From Hofstenia miamia (lineage: Eukaryota > Xenacoelomorpha > Acoela): 64,000 nucleotides of DNA. The notes beneath the pieces are model-generated. The model had not been told where the DNA came from. It did no database searches and was given only the letters and a program-made list of their open reading frames with translations. Made by a program: the position numbers and the translations under genes. The DNA is taken from assembly GCA_004352715.1 (NCBI GenBank), contig SCFE01000072.1, positions 1,048,878 through 1,112,877 of the forward strand, read 5' to 3'. Below are positions 9,665 to 21,700 of this stretch, piece after piece (positions within the stretch are counted from its first letter, which is position 1; every line of letters starts with the position of its first letter).

Positions 9665-11987
9665 GTTTATCAGATATTTTCTATATTGTTTGCGAAAATT
9701 TGCATGTATTCCATATGTCTAAAGTGTTTAAGTTTAGTGAAAGATTTCTCCATTTTGTATTTGGATATTACCAAAAAATGAGTTTTGCATCTATTAATTA
9801 TTTCCCTGAAGCATAGTGTTGCATAATTAAAAACATTGTTACAATGAACATGTCATAACTATTTTAACAAGCAAATACGTTAGTTTGCCTAAAAATAACA
9901 ACTTTATTAAAAACTTAATTTTAACTCTGTCAAAATTTTTCTTGTTAACAATTATATCACTTTGCCAAAATCCTAAAAATCAAAAATAGAAACTTCGTCA
10001 AAAAATTAATTTGCTCAACTTAGTTTTGTCAGAAATATTTCGTCACTAGATGGCGTCCAATAGAATTAATCCATTTCCACATGGCAAATAGTCATAGGTG
10101 TTGTGAGAACTTCAGGGTGTCCCATTGGGATGGAGTCTCGGCCTTCTCAAATACTGCGTTCAGATTAGCAACAGTCAAAGTTTGGGAGTGTTCAGACAAG
10201 TGTCTTTTGGATGTACATCAATTTGATGAAATTTCATTCAGACAAGCATTATTTTGATTCATGGCCACTTTTTTATTCATCAATTAAGCCAATACCGCTA
10301 TATTATGACGATACCAAAAAATACTGATAACGTGGTATCTTGCCTAAAACATTGATCAGTACATTATTTAAAAGTAATCTGTGTATTGTGTGCAAGCCCG
10401 GGTCAATGCTCACTCTATGAAAACTTGGAACATTTCTGTTGGAGGCTTAAAACATTGCAGTTTGGAAAATTACGAAATTTCTTAAAAAAATTCTATTAAT
10501 AGTGCAGTTAGTTTCACATACTTTCACAAAAACGAGCTACTTATAGATTTTTTCTTAAAAAAGCAGATTTACAAAATGTGCTCATTCGGATCAAGGTATA
10601 TTTATTGTTTTGCAAAAATCATTATTATGAAATTAAATCCTTATTATTTATGCTCGCGGTCAAAAGGTCCGTTCCATTGCAGAAACTATTTATACATTTA
10701 AAAGTGTTAACATACTAGTGATATTAAGCATTGTTCCATGAACTGGCTTAAAATTCCATTTTTATTAGAAACGAATGTTCAATAATACGCATTCATATTT
10801 GTAATTACTATATTCCATTTTAAATATGAATTCAATTAATTGATATAACCATGGTACACTACAACTATCTTTGATACATATATATATATATATATATATA
10901 TAGTATAGTAGTTAGTATGTCCTTTATATATATAATCATGACTAGGATACAAATATCCTAGTAATTTCTCCAGGCTTGTCCATTGGACATATTTTTTGTC
11001 CAATCCAATCCAATACAACACTTCTACAGTTGTCGAATTGGAATCCAATCGAATTCAAATCTAGTTTGCGTTTACTCATCCAAATTGTCTTTGTAACATA
11101 CATTAAATGTTTTTCATTTCACATACTATATATTTAAGTATGATTTTCTGTATATGATTACTAAGAACTAGATTTTGCTTGTAGAACCAGGAAAATACAT
11201 CATTTCAAAGAAAACGCAGAAAAATGAGAATTATTATTACACAACAAATGCATTGGCCTTATTTGTTAAAGTTTTGGACAACAATGATGCTAAAATAAGC
11301 GATAAACAACACTATCAAGACCGGAAACCTCTCTGTTAATCTCCATATTTGTTTTTTTCTACGTCAAATTTCAGTTCTACGGTATGCTCACCTGTTAAAG
11401 CCTCGCGGTTTCGGAAAAATTTTTTGAACCTCATCAAAGAGCAAAGATGCCTTTCTTCGAATTGGAACATATTAGAAGTTGCCTCATTACTAAAGTTTCA
11501 GTTTACGCAACACACAGAAGAAGAATCCAATTATATGTAGTTTTCTTTGTTCAAACTCGGAGAAGAGGGGTGAACGCTGTTTGACCGCAAACGATGTACC
11601 ATCTTGTTCCCCATCCAAATATAAGAGACATATGCAAGATGCACGGGGATTTCGGTATGATGAAAATTTTGATTTCCTATAATATTGGAAGAATTCCCCC
11701 TACAAAAAACTTTGATAAGTTCAAAGTTTTATCTAACCACACAAGCATTAGAAACAGCTCCTGAACTAGCCCTTTGTTCAGTTTGACTAACGATTCCTGC
11801 TTGACCCTAACAACATCACTTTGCCCATCTGAACGAACTCTTAGTTTTTGGAAAACATAGTATACAATGCAGTATAGGTAAAAATACAGCAATTAATGTT
11901 TTATAATGCTGGATGATCTATTTGTACTTTTTTAAGATTCGATGCTATGTTAATTCATTGTTCTGCCACAAGTCTATTTATTCCCTG
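9665..11987. other. intergenic stretch with (TA)n and a CCAAT-type short repeat
   Basis: It holds a (TA)n array at about 10876-10902. At about 10975-11055 there is a short repeat with inverted TTGTCCA/TGGACA words and CCAATCCAATCC, similar in word content to the minisatellite at 13421. A GC-richer part at 11340-11640 is open in several frames, but I recognise nothing in it. Confidence 0.4.
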
Positions 11988-11995
11988 GTGCTAGT

Positions 11996-12346
11996 CAGAC
12001 TTTTCAACGAGCTGAGCTTCTAACCAGCCGAACCGAGCTGAGCCGAGCCAAGGTTGAGCACAGTATTTGATATACAACGAGCCCGAAACGAGCCTATTTT
12101 TGGGCAAAGCAAGTTTATAGTTCTGCTTGTTAATTTGATTATGGAGATTTTCCTTATAATCTTATTTAAGAAATGTTTATTAAGTAATAGGCTGAGATAT
12201 GTAAAAAATTCTTTTTGAACAATATTTTTAAAAAAATACCGAGCTAAAACGAGCCTCATTCAAAGATTTTATGTGGTGAGCCGAGCCAAACTTACACAAA
12301 ATTTAAACGAGCCGAGCTTGGAAATGTTGGCTCGTTGACAAGTCTT
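11996..12346. mobile_element. hAT-type MITE, 351 bp
   Basis: The left end CAGACTTTTCAACGAGC and the right end GCTCGTTGACAAGTCTT are inverted repeats of each other with few changes. They are flanked by GTGCTAGT (11988-11995) and GTGCAAGT (12347-12354), an 8-bp target duplication with one mismatch, as expected of hAT transposition. Subterminal ends are rich in GAGCC/CGAGC words in both orientations, a usual layout for transposase-binding repeats. There is no transposase ORF, so it is non-autonomous. Confidence 0.75.
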
Positions 12347-12444
12347 GTGCAAGTGTGGAGAAATCTTTCAACAAATATGAGATTCCGCTCAAAAACACAT
12401 AAGCATGACATGACAGAAGAAAATTTGCCTAAGAACCTATTTAT

Positions 12445-12484
12445 AGAAGAAGAAGAAGAAGAAGAAGAAGAAGAAGAAGAAGAA
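12445..12484 (+). repeat. (GAA)n microsatellite
   Basis: A near-perfect GAA array lies 100 bp beyond the MITE. Confidence 0.95.
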
Positions 12485-12632
12485 CTTTATTCAGTAGAAT
12501 TTTAATTTCAACAAAATTGCTGTTTGCTGTACCAAGCACGTCAAAAAATAAAAATTTACAAATTAATAAAATATAAACAAAAATAACTATTTACAAAATA
12601 ATACTTCAATTATATAATACTATTCAGTCATC

Positions 12633-12826
12633 TTAGTTCTTATGCCAATGTTCGTAAAATTTGAACCCTTTCCATAAAGTATTTTTTAATTTTGGAATAT
12701 ATGTTAAACTAAGTAAATTATTTACATGATTTTTGAACTCAGGCCTACTTTGTATCTTCCGTACACTTACTGGTAAATCATTCCAAGTTTCGATGGTAGA
12801 ATTGAGAAATGAGTTTTTTAAGAAAT
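12633..12826 (-). pseudogene. LINE ORF2 C-terminal tail
   Basis: A clean minus-strand frame reads NSFLNSTIETWNDLPVSVRK, then IQSRPEFKNHVNNLLSL, and ends YEHWHKN with TAA at 12633-12635. The 'W-N-D-L-P-x-x-V-R' block is typical of the end of non-LTR retrotransposon ORF2. It is a different copy or family from the 8245-8710 tail, since the residues differ. Upstream the frame breaks in a poly-T tract near 12830, and no RT motif is present. Confidence 0.5.
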
Positions 12827-13420
12827 TTTTTTGAATTTCACTTTACCAAGAGTTCTTTTGTTATAAGATATTCATAAATAATTTGGAAATTGCAATTTAT
12901 CATTAAGGCTTGCATTTATTATAAATATCCCAGAATTTTAGTAACGAAAAGTATTTGACAGAAGAAAATGGTAGACAAATTTTACACTTTATTTAATAGG
13001 TTTTCATTCTTTAATTTAATAACATCAACATTGATTGGCTAATGCTATATCTATATACAATACAATAATGATTAATTCCACGTTTTTAGCAAATTACAAA
13101 TATAACTTCTAGAATTAAATTTTTCGTACTTGTAGAACAGTTGATTATTATTTAATGGTGATTTTACAATTATGATATCGATAGGCCAAAGTGCGTAGAC
13201 AGGACTCAAGATTCGAAATCCGATTCTAATCGAATTTTAAGAGACTTACCGTCTCAACTCGACACGACCAGAAGAAAAATATCTCGACCTGCAAAGCCCT
13301 AGTATTATCAGACGCATATCCAAAGCACAATTATTTTAATAGTATAAGGAATTATTAAGAAAACTATATTATAAAAAATTGTGGTTTGGAAAATTTTCAT
13401 ACTAATATTCAAATGAAAAT

Positions 13421-13554
13421 CCAATTGGAATCCAATGAATAGCAAATTTTGTTTGTCCAACCAATTCCAATGCAATTCCAAAGTACAATTGGAATCCAAT
13501 GAATAGCAAAGTTTGTTTGTCCAACCAATTCCAATGTCCAATTGGAATCCAATT
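13421..13554. repeat. 64-bp minisatellite, about 2.2 copies
   Basis: The unit starting CAATTGGAATCCAATGAATA recurs at 13422 and 13486, with a partial third at about 13538. The word TTGGAATCCAA is nearly self-complementary, so each unit can form small hairpins. It abuts the LINE endonuclease relic. Confidence 0.85.
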
Positions 13555-13574
13555 AGATTATTAAATAATCTAGT

Positions 13575-14038
13575 TTCCAATCACTTGTTAATATCAAATC
13601 AATATTTTCTGAGTAAGCAATTAAAATTTCATTCTCAAGTTGTTCGAAAAAATCCTTAGTAGAACGCTATTTGGCCAGCATTCATTAATTGCTTTTTAAA
13701 AAGTGAATTTTTGATAGGATTATCAATTTCAACCCAAATGCTGTCAATTTTTTCTGAACTTACAATATTATTCCACTACTTTGGATGAAATGTTTTCAGT
13801 ACTAGAAAGAGTATATCAACTCCTTGCTTTCACCGAGTAAATTGCAAGGAGTTCTGTCTTTTCGGAATAATTTATATTGATTACATTTGTCTAACCAGAC
13901 AAGATCAAGGACATTGCTGGAAAACCATATCTCAGAAATTGCTAGCACAATATTTTCATGAAAATTACTAATGAATGACTTGTAATCGCAATTTTTGTTA
14001 GATACATTTTGGGCAATTAAATGAACGTAATTAATCAT
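13575..14038 (-). pseudogene. LINE ORF2 endonuclease (APE-type) fragment
   Basis: The frame from 14038 reads HLIAQNVSNKNCDYKSFISN, then AISEIWFSSNVLDLVWLDKC and YKLFRKDRTP, the standard N-terminal half of an apurinic-like endonuclease. The E in the 'SE-x-W' motif is a catalytic position. After frame breaks it continues with FFEQLENEILIAYSENIDLI and SDWK, where functional copies have GDFN. It is a decayed 5' part of ORF2; the RT is not next to it. Product role if intact: nicking of target DNA for LINE insertion. Confidence 0.65.
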
Positions 14039-14886
14039 ATATTTCTTAGATGAAAAAGTTTTTAGATGTTTTATAATTGCCTAAGGAGCCTGGATTGGCT
14101 TCAATTCCATACATAAGTAATTATAATAGAAATTTTAAAGACCAGAATTGCTAAAACCTCTTTGAAAGAATATTTTGTTGCATGTATTAATAGAAAAATC
14201 CTGATAAGTTGTAAATTTAGATTTTGCTGGAAATTTGTGTTGGTAAACTATCCGTAGCTTTGATATTGCAATAATAGATAAATCCATAGCTTAGTAAATA
14301 TTTAATAAGGGTCGGAGCATTAATACCTCGAAGGGTGAGAAATGATTAGGCTGTGTGGTTGAAAGGACTTCGGCGTACGTTTGCCGGGGTGGGTAGCTTC
14401 TCTGATTAATTAGTTTTGGTCAATACGCCGTGCGTGATTGCGGTGACATGCGAGCATACAACAGTTGACTTCAGCGGCAAAATTGAGATGCTGTCGATGA
14501 AAGGATGCTTTGCGTTAGCAAAATAGCATTTAATGCATCATGCTAGTATAATATAACCGGATTCAAAGAACAATTAGGTTCCACCGAGACATTGTTTGGT
14601 AATATAGCACTGCCTTTATAATGCTTAAAGGAAGATCTTAATAGATACAAACACTAATTCTTAGTTTGAATAAATTGCATATCGGCTGCCATATTTAACT
14701 CATTATAAGATAAGGTATTCTTTATTCAGATAAATGTTAACAATTAAATAACTGATGATTTATCGGAATAGCGTAAATAAATTCACAAAACATACAAAAA
14801 TCGCATAAATTACAGAAAGAAATCTTCCAGGATATAGATAGATTACTATAGTACTATTTTAATACCGAGTTATAGTATAATCATTT
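14039..14886. other. unassigned stretch with a GC-richer island
   Basis: The part at 14310-14500 is clearly richer in G, C and CpG than its surroundings but has no long frame, no A/B-box pair and no terminal repeats that I can see. Confidence 0.35.
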
Positions 14887-15387
14887 TTATAAAATTTCCG
14901 TTGTTATTTGCGTGAGATGAGGTTCTTTTTTAACATCAATGCACACTTCGGATAATGTGTCAAGCATTTCATTATGTCGTCTTGCAACAAAACCACCAGT
15001 GGCACCAAAAAACGCATGTGCAATAGACAATCCTTTGCTGCATGCGCAAGTTGTAGGCATATCGGCAGGTTCAATACCATACCTCAAACGAATGCTGTCT
15101 CTAAATTCTCTTTTGTTGAGATGAAAGCCTTCTTCTATTAGAAGGGTTGTTAGCCAGGAAGAGCAACCTTTACGTGTTATTGTTTTAATAGCATTTTGCT
15201 GATCTGTATTCAGATTCTCTAACATCTGTTGACACTTAGATTCGATTTTATCATGTTTTTCTTTTAAACAGATCTTCAAAAGGCTCTTCTGTTCAGCTGC
15301 AGTAGTCGGTAATATTTTGTGCGATTGTGATAAAATTAAGTTCTTCAGGGGGTTCCGTTGCTTTGCTAGAAAAATCATATTCTTCAC
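14887..15387 (-). CDS. TE-derived protein with degenerate zinc-binding-like motif
   Basis: The uninterrupted 166-codon frame has SSWLTTLLIEEGFHLNKREF, then RLRYGIEPADMPTTCACSKG and GATGGFVARRHNEML. The order 'SSWL..., FRD...LRYG, C-x-C, H, GG, RHNE' matches a protein segment found in many copies in cnidarian, sponge and tick genomes, usually annotated as transposon. In those copies a Cys normally precedes GGF; here it is lost, so the metal-binding set (Cys-Cys-His) looks incomplete. It has no RT around it. It is either a recently dead retrotransposon 3' domain or a preserved ORF. Confidence 0.5.
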   Translation of the reverse strand: MKNMIFLAKQRNPLKNLILSQSHKILPTTAAEQKSLLKICLKEKHDKIESKCQQMLENLNTDQQNAIKTITRKGCSSWLTTLLIEEGFHLNKREFRDSIRLRYGIEPADMPTTCACSKGLSIAHAFFGATGGFVARRHNEMLDTLSEVCIDVKKEPHLTQITTEIL

Positions 15388-15960
15388 AAGTCGAGACTGG
15401 ATGATAAATACCTAGGCCACCAAATTTGGTCGGTAATTGTAAAAATCGAGTCAAAGTACAGTATAGATCTCTCCAAAAAACTTTGGAAATAGTTTTAGTC
15501 TGATGTTATATTCAAGTGTCAGAAAATAATATTCCTATCACGAGTTGACTGTAACAATGGATATATTTGCCTAAGTAAGATGACTCATTATAAATAAAAA
15601 TTGGAAATATTTTATTACAAATAAATCAAAAAAAACAAAACGTAGAGATTTACAAAATCAACATCACAAAGATTTTAAAACAATCACAATATTCAATTAG
15701 CAAAAAAGTTGTTCACTTTTCCCAAGATGGTTTGATGTCTCCTCTATTCATCATTCGGTTTTAAATTCTAAATAAATGGAAAAATTGAATTATTGCACAG
15801 GCTGGTAGTTGCTTTACTATCATTGACATTAAGATGAAGAGTTAATGCTGAAACATAATTTGTCGTAGAGGGTTGCAAAATACAAAATTCTCTTTTACTT
15901 CCATTTATAAGTAACTTATGGATGTTGAAGTACGTTGTCAATTAGTGCTACAGATTCAAT
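15388..15960. other. stretch with no recognised feature, probably downstream part of LINE relic
   Basis: On the minus strand it follows the RT fragment at 15961-16170, but the frames are broken and I cannot confirm a thumb or tail domain. Confidence 0.3.
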
Positions 15961-16170
15961 TGCTAAATGCATGGATTTATTATCGTTGAATATATAGGTA
16001 TCGGCATTTTATATATATCGGCAATAAAATTGCAATCAGTTATCGTACGTATATCGTTTACATATATACTGAAAAGAAGCGGACCTAAAATTGTCCCCTG
16101 GGGGAAACGATTTTTTACAGGCAGCCAATCAAAAAATACATCATTTACTTTAACTCTGGAATCTGTTTCA
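15961..16170 (-). pseudogene. LINE reverse-transcriptase palm fragment
   Basis: The minus strand encodes KVNDVFFDWLPVKNRFPQGT followed by ILGPLLFSIYVNDI, which is the RT block around 'PQGTILGPLLF'. Shortly after, in another frame, comes ADTYIFNDNKSMHLAIES, corresponding to the region after the catalytic 'F/YADD'. In place of YADD the first aspartates read FIAD and ADT across a frameshift, so it is inactive. It is a non-LTR retrotransposon of the jockey/CR1/L2 type by motif style. Confidence 0.7.
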
Positions 16171-18437
16171 AATAACAGGATAATTTTTATTAGTATGCTA
16201 TAATTTTTTATTAGTATTGATCACGTAATAAGCAAAAAATATCAACAGATATTGTGGGTCCCTTTCTTGGGAACTGTTCTATTAATTATGCTGACGATCA
16301 TATCAAACAGTTTGATAGAAAATCACATTGACTAATTACTTGCTTCAGATTAGCATGGATGGGCCTAATGTGTGCGTTTCAAAAGATATTAAAACATCTT
16401 AAAGTTGACTAATAAGTACCTGCTTTTTAAAGGTTTACACAGCTTTTCGTTGTGGCATAATAGGCAAGTGGTTTGATTTTGGCCTAACTATTCTTAGCTT
16501 ACTGAAAAACATTGTTAAACTTATTTCAATTCTATTGAAATTAAGTATTTACCAGACAGTTTGAAATTTATAAGTAGGGTATCTCTTGCGTTCTATCACT
16601 CAATTATAGGCAACTTCAGAACGATAGCAAAAACGAACTTCATTTTGAATCTAAACAAAATAGTCTTTTATGCTAATAGATTTATTAAAATTTTTTTCTA
16701 GACTGCCTGCCAATAATAGGAAAGAATTAAGTTTATGCTAACAAGTAGTTTTATGAATTATTATGCCAAATTTGTCTATAATTTTATCCTCGCTAAGACT
16801 TAAGTTGCTACCATAAACCTACTTGTAATCTGCAGGATATGTGTGATTTTGAGCTTCTGGTAATTCACACTATATATTTTGATTGACGGGTAGTTTTATT
16901 TTTATGCAGGTACTTGAACTGGCAATAGGACGAAGTGGAATTTCTTATTATTGACGTTTGCAATACCATATAGTCATAATCAAAGATGAGTAGATCTACA
17001 AGCACAAATTACCTATAATTTTTGAAAATTATAATTTTGTTCGTTTTTTGTTATAATTCGAGAATAATTTGTAAAACACTGACAATAGCTTTGTAAGGTG
17101 AAATATATTAAATATTTTTATTAAAGCTATTGAAACTCTTTAATTCAAAAAATATAATGAACCAATCCATTATTAATACTGCTATTTTAAACTGGAATAC
17201 ATTTTCAAAAGAACTAATAGGCAATTCAAGAAAATTCTTAATAGTTAAACAAAAACTTACGGAGCGTAGTTAATAGAATGGATTTGTTTTATAATACTGT
17301 CTATACAATAAATCAATATAAGTAAACTATTCGAAGTCTAATGTGTTTTTATTACTACATTTCTTACTTCTGTATGTTATAGAATTTTATAATATACGAA
17401 CCTATTCTCTCGAAAAAGATGTGATTGATTGCACAAAAATTCAGCAGAATATAAAATATCTCTTTACTTATAATTGATGTTAACTAAATACAATTTATAA
17501 TGAGAGAAGTCATTGCGGCTTCGGGTGAACACACAAAATATTGATTGTTTTTTGCAGTTATTGTTTTATTTAGTTTTGTTTACCACTTATAGTCTTGTAA
17601 AAGATGAGTTTTTGTGAATGTTTCTGCGTTTCAAGAGTTTTAGATTGGGCTTAACATTGTGTTCGAAGACTTTTGATCGCCCTTTGCATAGTTAATTTGC
17701 AGAAATTCGTTTATATTTTTTGTTAAAGGGCAATCATTTCAGAAAAAAAGTAATCGTGTTACAGGCAAAGTCATTATTTTACCGAAAAAATAGTAATAAG
17801 GTTTGATATTAGTTTAAATAATAATACGGTACACAAATTTATAGTTTTTAGCGGGTTGTCCGAAAACTTTTGATCGCTGCTGTATAAGATATAATTTTCA
17901 AAAAAAATTTAAACACTGCAATTGTAATGTTTTTGTACAGTTCAGCATAATGGTATATTGTAAACATAATTTCTGAATAAATATTTTTTCTTTTTTTAAA
18001 AAAAATTATTCACATTAAAATAATGATATTCAAAAACTCAACACGTGCATGTTTATTAAATTGTAAACTGAGAATAAGAGAATAGCAAGTTTTTAAATCT
18101 TTCGATTTTGTAACAAATGCTAAAATAAACAGCATAAAATTAATTTACCACATTAAAGGACAAAACCGTATTACTGCAATACAACTGAATAGGCAAATAC
18201 AAAGAAATCCCTGGCAACTGATAACTTTAGTAAAAATTATAAAAATCATAAAAAATTACAAAATTTTAATAAAAAAATAAATAATTTTATTTCATCGATT
18301 TTTCAAGTGCATTATACTAAACGAATTGCAGATATTGCAAAAATAAATACTCGAAAAAAACTAAATTTCATCCCATATTCATATTTAAATATAATGATAT
18401 TTTGGCAATTGCAATGGGATAATTCCCATGGACTGAA

Positions 18438-18474
<37 letters not shown>

Positions 18475-18549
18475 AAAAATATTTCGAAAGAGAAAATCAA
18501 AAAATGAATATGGGAAATGTTGGATTTGATTTCAAATTAAAAAGCCTAG
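16171..18549. other. intergenic stretch with Tc1-type end and (TA)n
   Basis: At about 17853-17886 the sequence GTCCGAAAACTTTTGATCGC, close to CTGCTGTA, resembles a Tc1-like terminal repeat. A related word (TTCGAAGACTTTTGATCGCC) sits at about 17665 in the same orientation, so the two do not form a clean inverted pair. (TA)n lies at 18442-18472. Nothing else is recognised. Confidence 0.4.
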
Positions 18550-18778
18550 TTATATGCCGTACATATTATATGTATTTTGACGAGTATGTTGCAACACAGT
18601 TGTGATAGGCACCTTCTTTATTTGAGCAATTTTCTCAGCAACTTGGATTGCCATTGAAGGGTGAGAATGCTTCATTATGCGTGGAGCTCCTTCAGGTAGA
18701 AAATAAGGTGCATCCGTCTCTAATAATAATCGAGTGAGGGGAATTTCCTGTGCTGTTCTCACTACATCTGCAGCTGTT
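18550..18778 (-). CDS. TATDN2: TATDN2 exon 4 (C-terminus)
   Basis: The acceptor GGTTTAG ends at 18779. The exon supplies the last base of an Arg codon and then TAADVV, continues through the ETDAPYF active-site segment, and ends in NTYNMYGI with the stop at 18550-18552. The usual final helix pattern 'N-T-x-x-x-Y' of TatD proteins is present, so the C-terminus is complete. Confidence 0.92.
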
Positions 18779-21700
18779 CTAAACCGTTAATTAAATCAGT
18801 CGATAATATATAGAAAAGACTTCCGATGATCCGAGCGCATATGAGGAGGACTGATAATTTAATGACATTTTGAATGTCTACCTTTAATCAAATTAAATTG
18901 AACCTCAAGGCATTAGTGTGACTATTAAAATACTAAGTGCATATTCCATTAAAACTCATTTTTAATGTTTTCATATTTTGATTATCATAAGTTTTTATAT
19001 CACCGAGAGCATACTGTACTCAGAATCTATAGCCCATATATGTGTATATATTTATATCCGCCTAAGACCTTAATTATAGTGATATTAATGCAATAATGGG
19101 GGAATGATGGTAACAATTAGTGAGAAATGGAATCTATGCCTGGTAACAGGCTCACTGAAATATTGTTACCATGAAATTCCGTTACCATGTAGAACCAATT
19201 AGTTTCTTAATTTTTAATGGAATAAATATTTCAAATATGCCAATATTCGGTGATAAGATAGTGTACTAACCCTAAAGGATAATACCATTCATCATGCAAT
19301 ATTTTATAGAGGAACAATAGGTTATCATGCAAGTGGTATATACATGTAAAAGTGATGTTACATTTTTGAAATTCCGTTATCGACTAAGTTTTGTATTCAT
19401 AGATCAAAGATAAATAAATTTCTCAAACAATTCTCTCATTGATGAACCTACTAAGGAGTCACACATGACACATTTCAATAAAAAAACTAATTATTGAATG
19501 GGTTGGGTAACATCCATTTTAACAGTGAAAATGAAATTCCGGCATTGCTTAACCAGCCCCAATGAAAAATATTAAATATATTTTCAAAATGTAGAATCAT
19601 AAACGCTCTCAAATTCCATAAAAAATAAGTTTAACAATCAAAGATTAAGTATACCTATAATGGACTACATTGGTTATACCAATATAGCAATTCGGAAAAG
19701 TATGCAAGAACTCTCTGCAGAAATCAGGTGATTCAGTGAAACAATGCCGATGCATCTTGTATTCTCTTGGCACATGAACTTTAAGTATATCAATAAGATC
19801 ACGATCAGATTCTCGACTGTGTAAGCATAAGGGCTTATTTAACTGCACAGCGCATTTAACCTAAAAATTCAATTAAAATAAAGAATTATGAAAAGGTTTT
19901 GATTGATGCGTTATCATAGCAGACGAAGATGTTAAATCAACAAATTACTCAATTTCTCAGAGTTTTTTTTTTGCAAAATACCATATTCAAATATTCAAAA
20001 TTCATTAATAAGTATATATATTCAGGATGTAAATAAAATCCCTTTAACAGAGTATAATGAAGCAAAAAATTTTAAACATAACTTAAGAGTCTCGAACTAA
20101 AGTTTTTATCCTTCAACCTGTATTCCGTCAATCAATTATAATTGATTACAAAACCAAACATATGTAAATTGACACAAAAAGCATTCGTACATGGAAAAGG
20201 TGTCGCAAGATGATTGCATGCAAATGGTTCTCTTGACGTCTGAATTTAAATCATCTTCTCAAGTTGTACGCCAATTACAAAAGAGAGGTGTGTTTTAGGC
20301 AAGATGAAGCACAGCCGCATCACGCAAACCAGGCGCGCCATTTTTTGGATCAACATTTTCCTGGTAAGTGGATTGATCGAAGAGGACTCTACACATAGAC
20401 ATACACGATCACCCGGCTTAACTCCACTGGAGTTCTTTGTATGGGGTAATTTAAAACTATTCAGCAGATCAAGACTGCCATAGATGAAAAATGTAAAGAA
20501 ATCACACCTGAAATATTTCAAAACGCGCAAGATCTATTTGTATGCCATTTGCAGAAATGCGTTGCATTTGATGGGAAACAAGTTGAAGGAAAAAAGCTTT
20601 AGTTCAAGACTCTTATGTTTAAAATTTGTAGTGGCATTATACTCTGCTTGTGATAAAATGTTGACTTTAAAAGTTAAGAGGCTATATTTACATTTTGTAT
20701 ATAGAAACATTGCAATTACGAGGTCCACTTCTAAATAACCTATTTTTCTTTAAGGAACATTATGAAGCTATGGATCTCTTAAATATGAAACAGCATTCTA
20801 TATATTTTAACTAACTATCTTTGGCAGGACACGAAAACATTTCGTTTTAGTAATGATTGGAAGACTTTTTAAAAGAACAACTTGTATGCACATTGGTGTG
20901 GCAAAAGCCTGTTTAAAGGTTCATGATTAACTCTATGGTAGTTTACTCGCGTTAAACTAACATTTATCGCATGTAAAACTGTTCAAAATGGATAAAATAT
21001 GGACGTTGAATCAACTATTAAAGAACATATTGTCAAACTACGTAAGCGGAAATTCACTTATAGAGAAATACCTGATTATTTGGGTGTCCGAAAAGATTGT
21101 GGGCAAAACACTTAAATTTTAGGCCAATGTGAGAAAACTACTGTAGGTCAAAAAATTATTAACTGAACGACAAATATGAAATTAATATGCACTGTGCGGG
21201 AAAACTGCACTACATTTTAAAAACAAGATTATGAGATGTAAGCAAGAGAATCCGAACATGTTTACTCAAATCCATTATTGCAATAATGAGTCCATTAGTG
21301 ACACCATCGGACGAAACGCATTTCTCTAAAACACATTTTTTGGAAAAAAAATTTATAAAATGATCAAGCAGCACTTAGCTATTCAGAAATGCTGATAAAA
21401 CGAGATATTTCAAGCTAAACACCAATGATTTTTGTCCGAATACATGAGATCCTCTTTGAAACGTGGACAAGATTACCTTTTGAATGTGTTTGTCCTACAA
21501 CGGGAATGAAATGCTATGTTTTCTTAAGCAAAATGAGAAGATGAATTTGTCCTGATACATAAAATTCTAGGAGAAGAAATTGTGTTTACTCTTACAAATC
21601 AGTTTCGTCGAAAAGTCTAAATACACTAGCCCAGGTTCAAATAATAACTGAAGATATCCGCATTTTAATGCTCGAATGGGCTGGTCGAATTTCGGACCGC

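Noticed and set aside
10836-11048. 70-codon minus-strand ORF with an IYIYIY run
   Set aside because: The run is translated (TA)n; remaining residues come from the CCAAT-type repeat.
14330-14480. GC-richer block as a tRNA or SINE
   Set aside because: No B-box and no foldable cloverleaf.
17665-17886. Pair of CGAAAACTTTTGATCGC-like words as ends of one MITE
   Set aside because: They are in the same orientation, so they do not form terminal inverted repeats.
19106-19171. Inverted repeat with ATGGTAACAAT arms
   Set aside because: Short, imperfect and single; no sign of a MITE or structured RNA.
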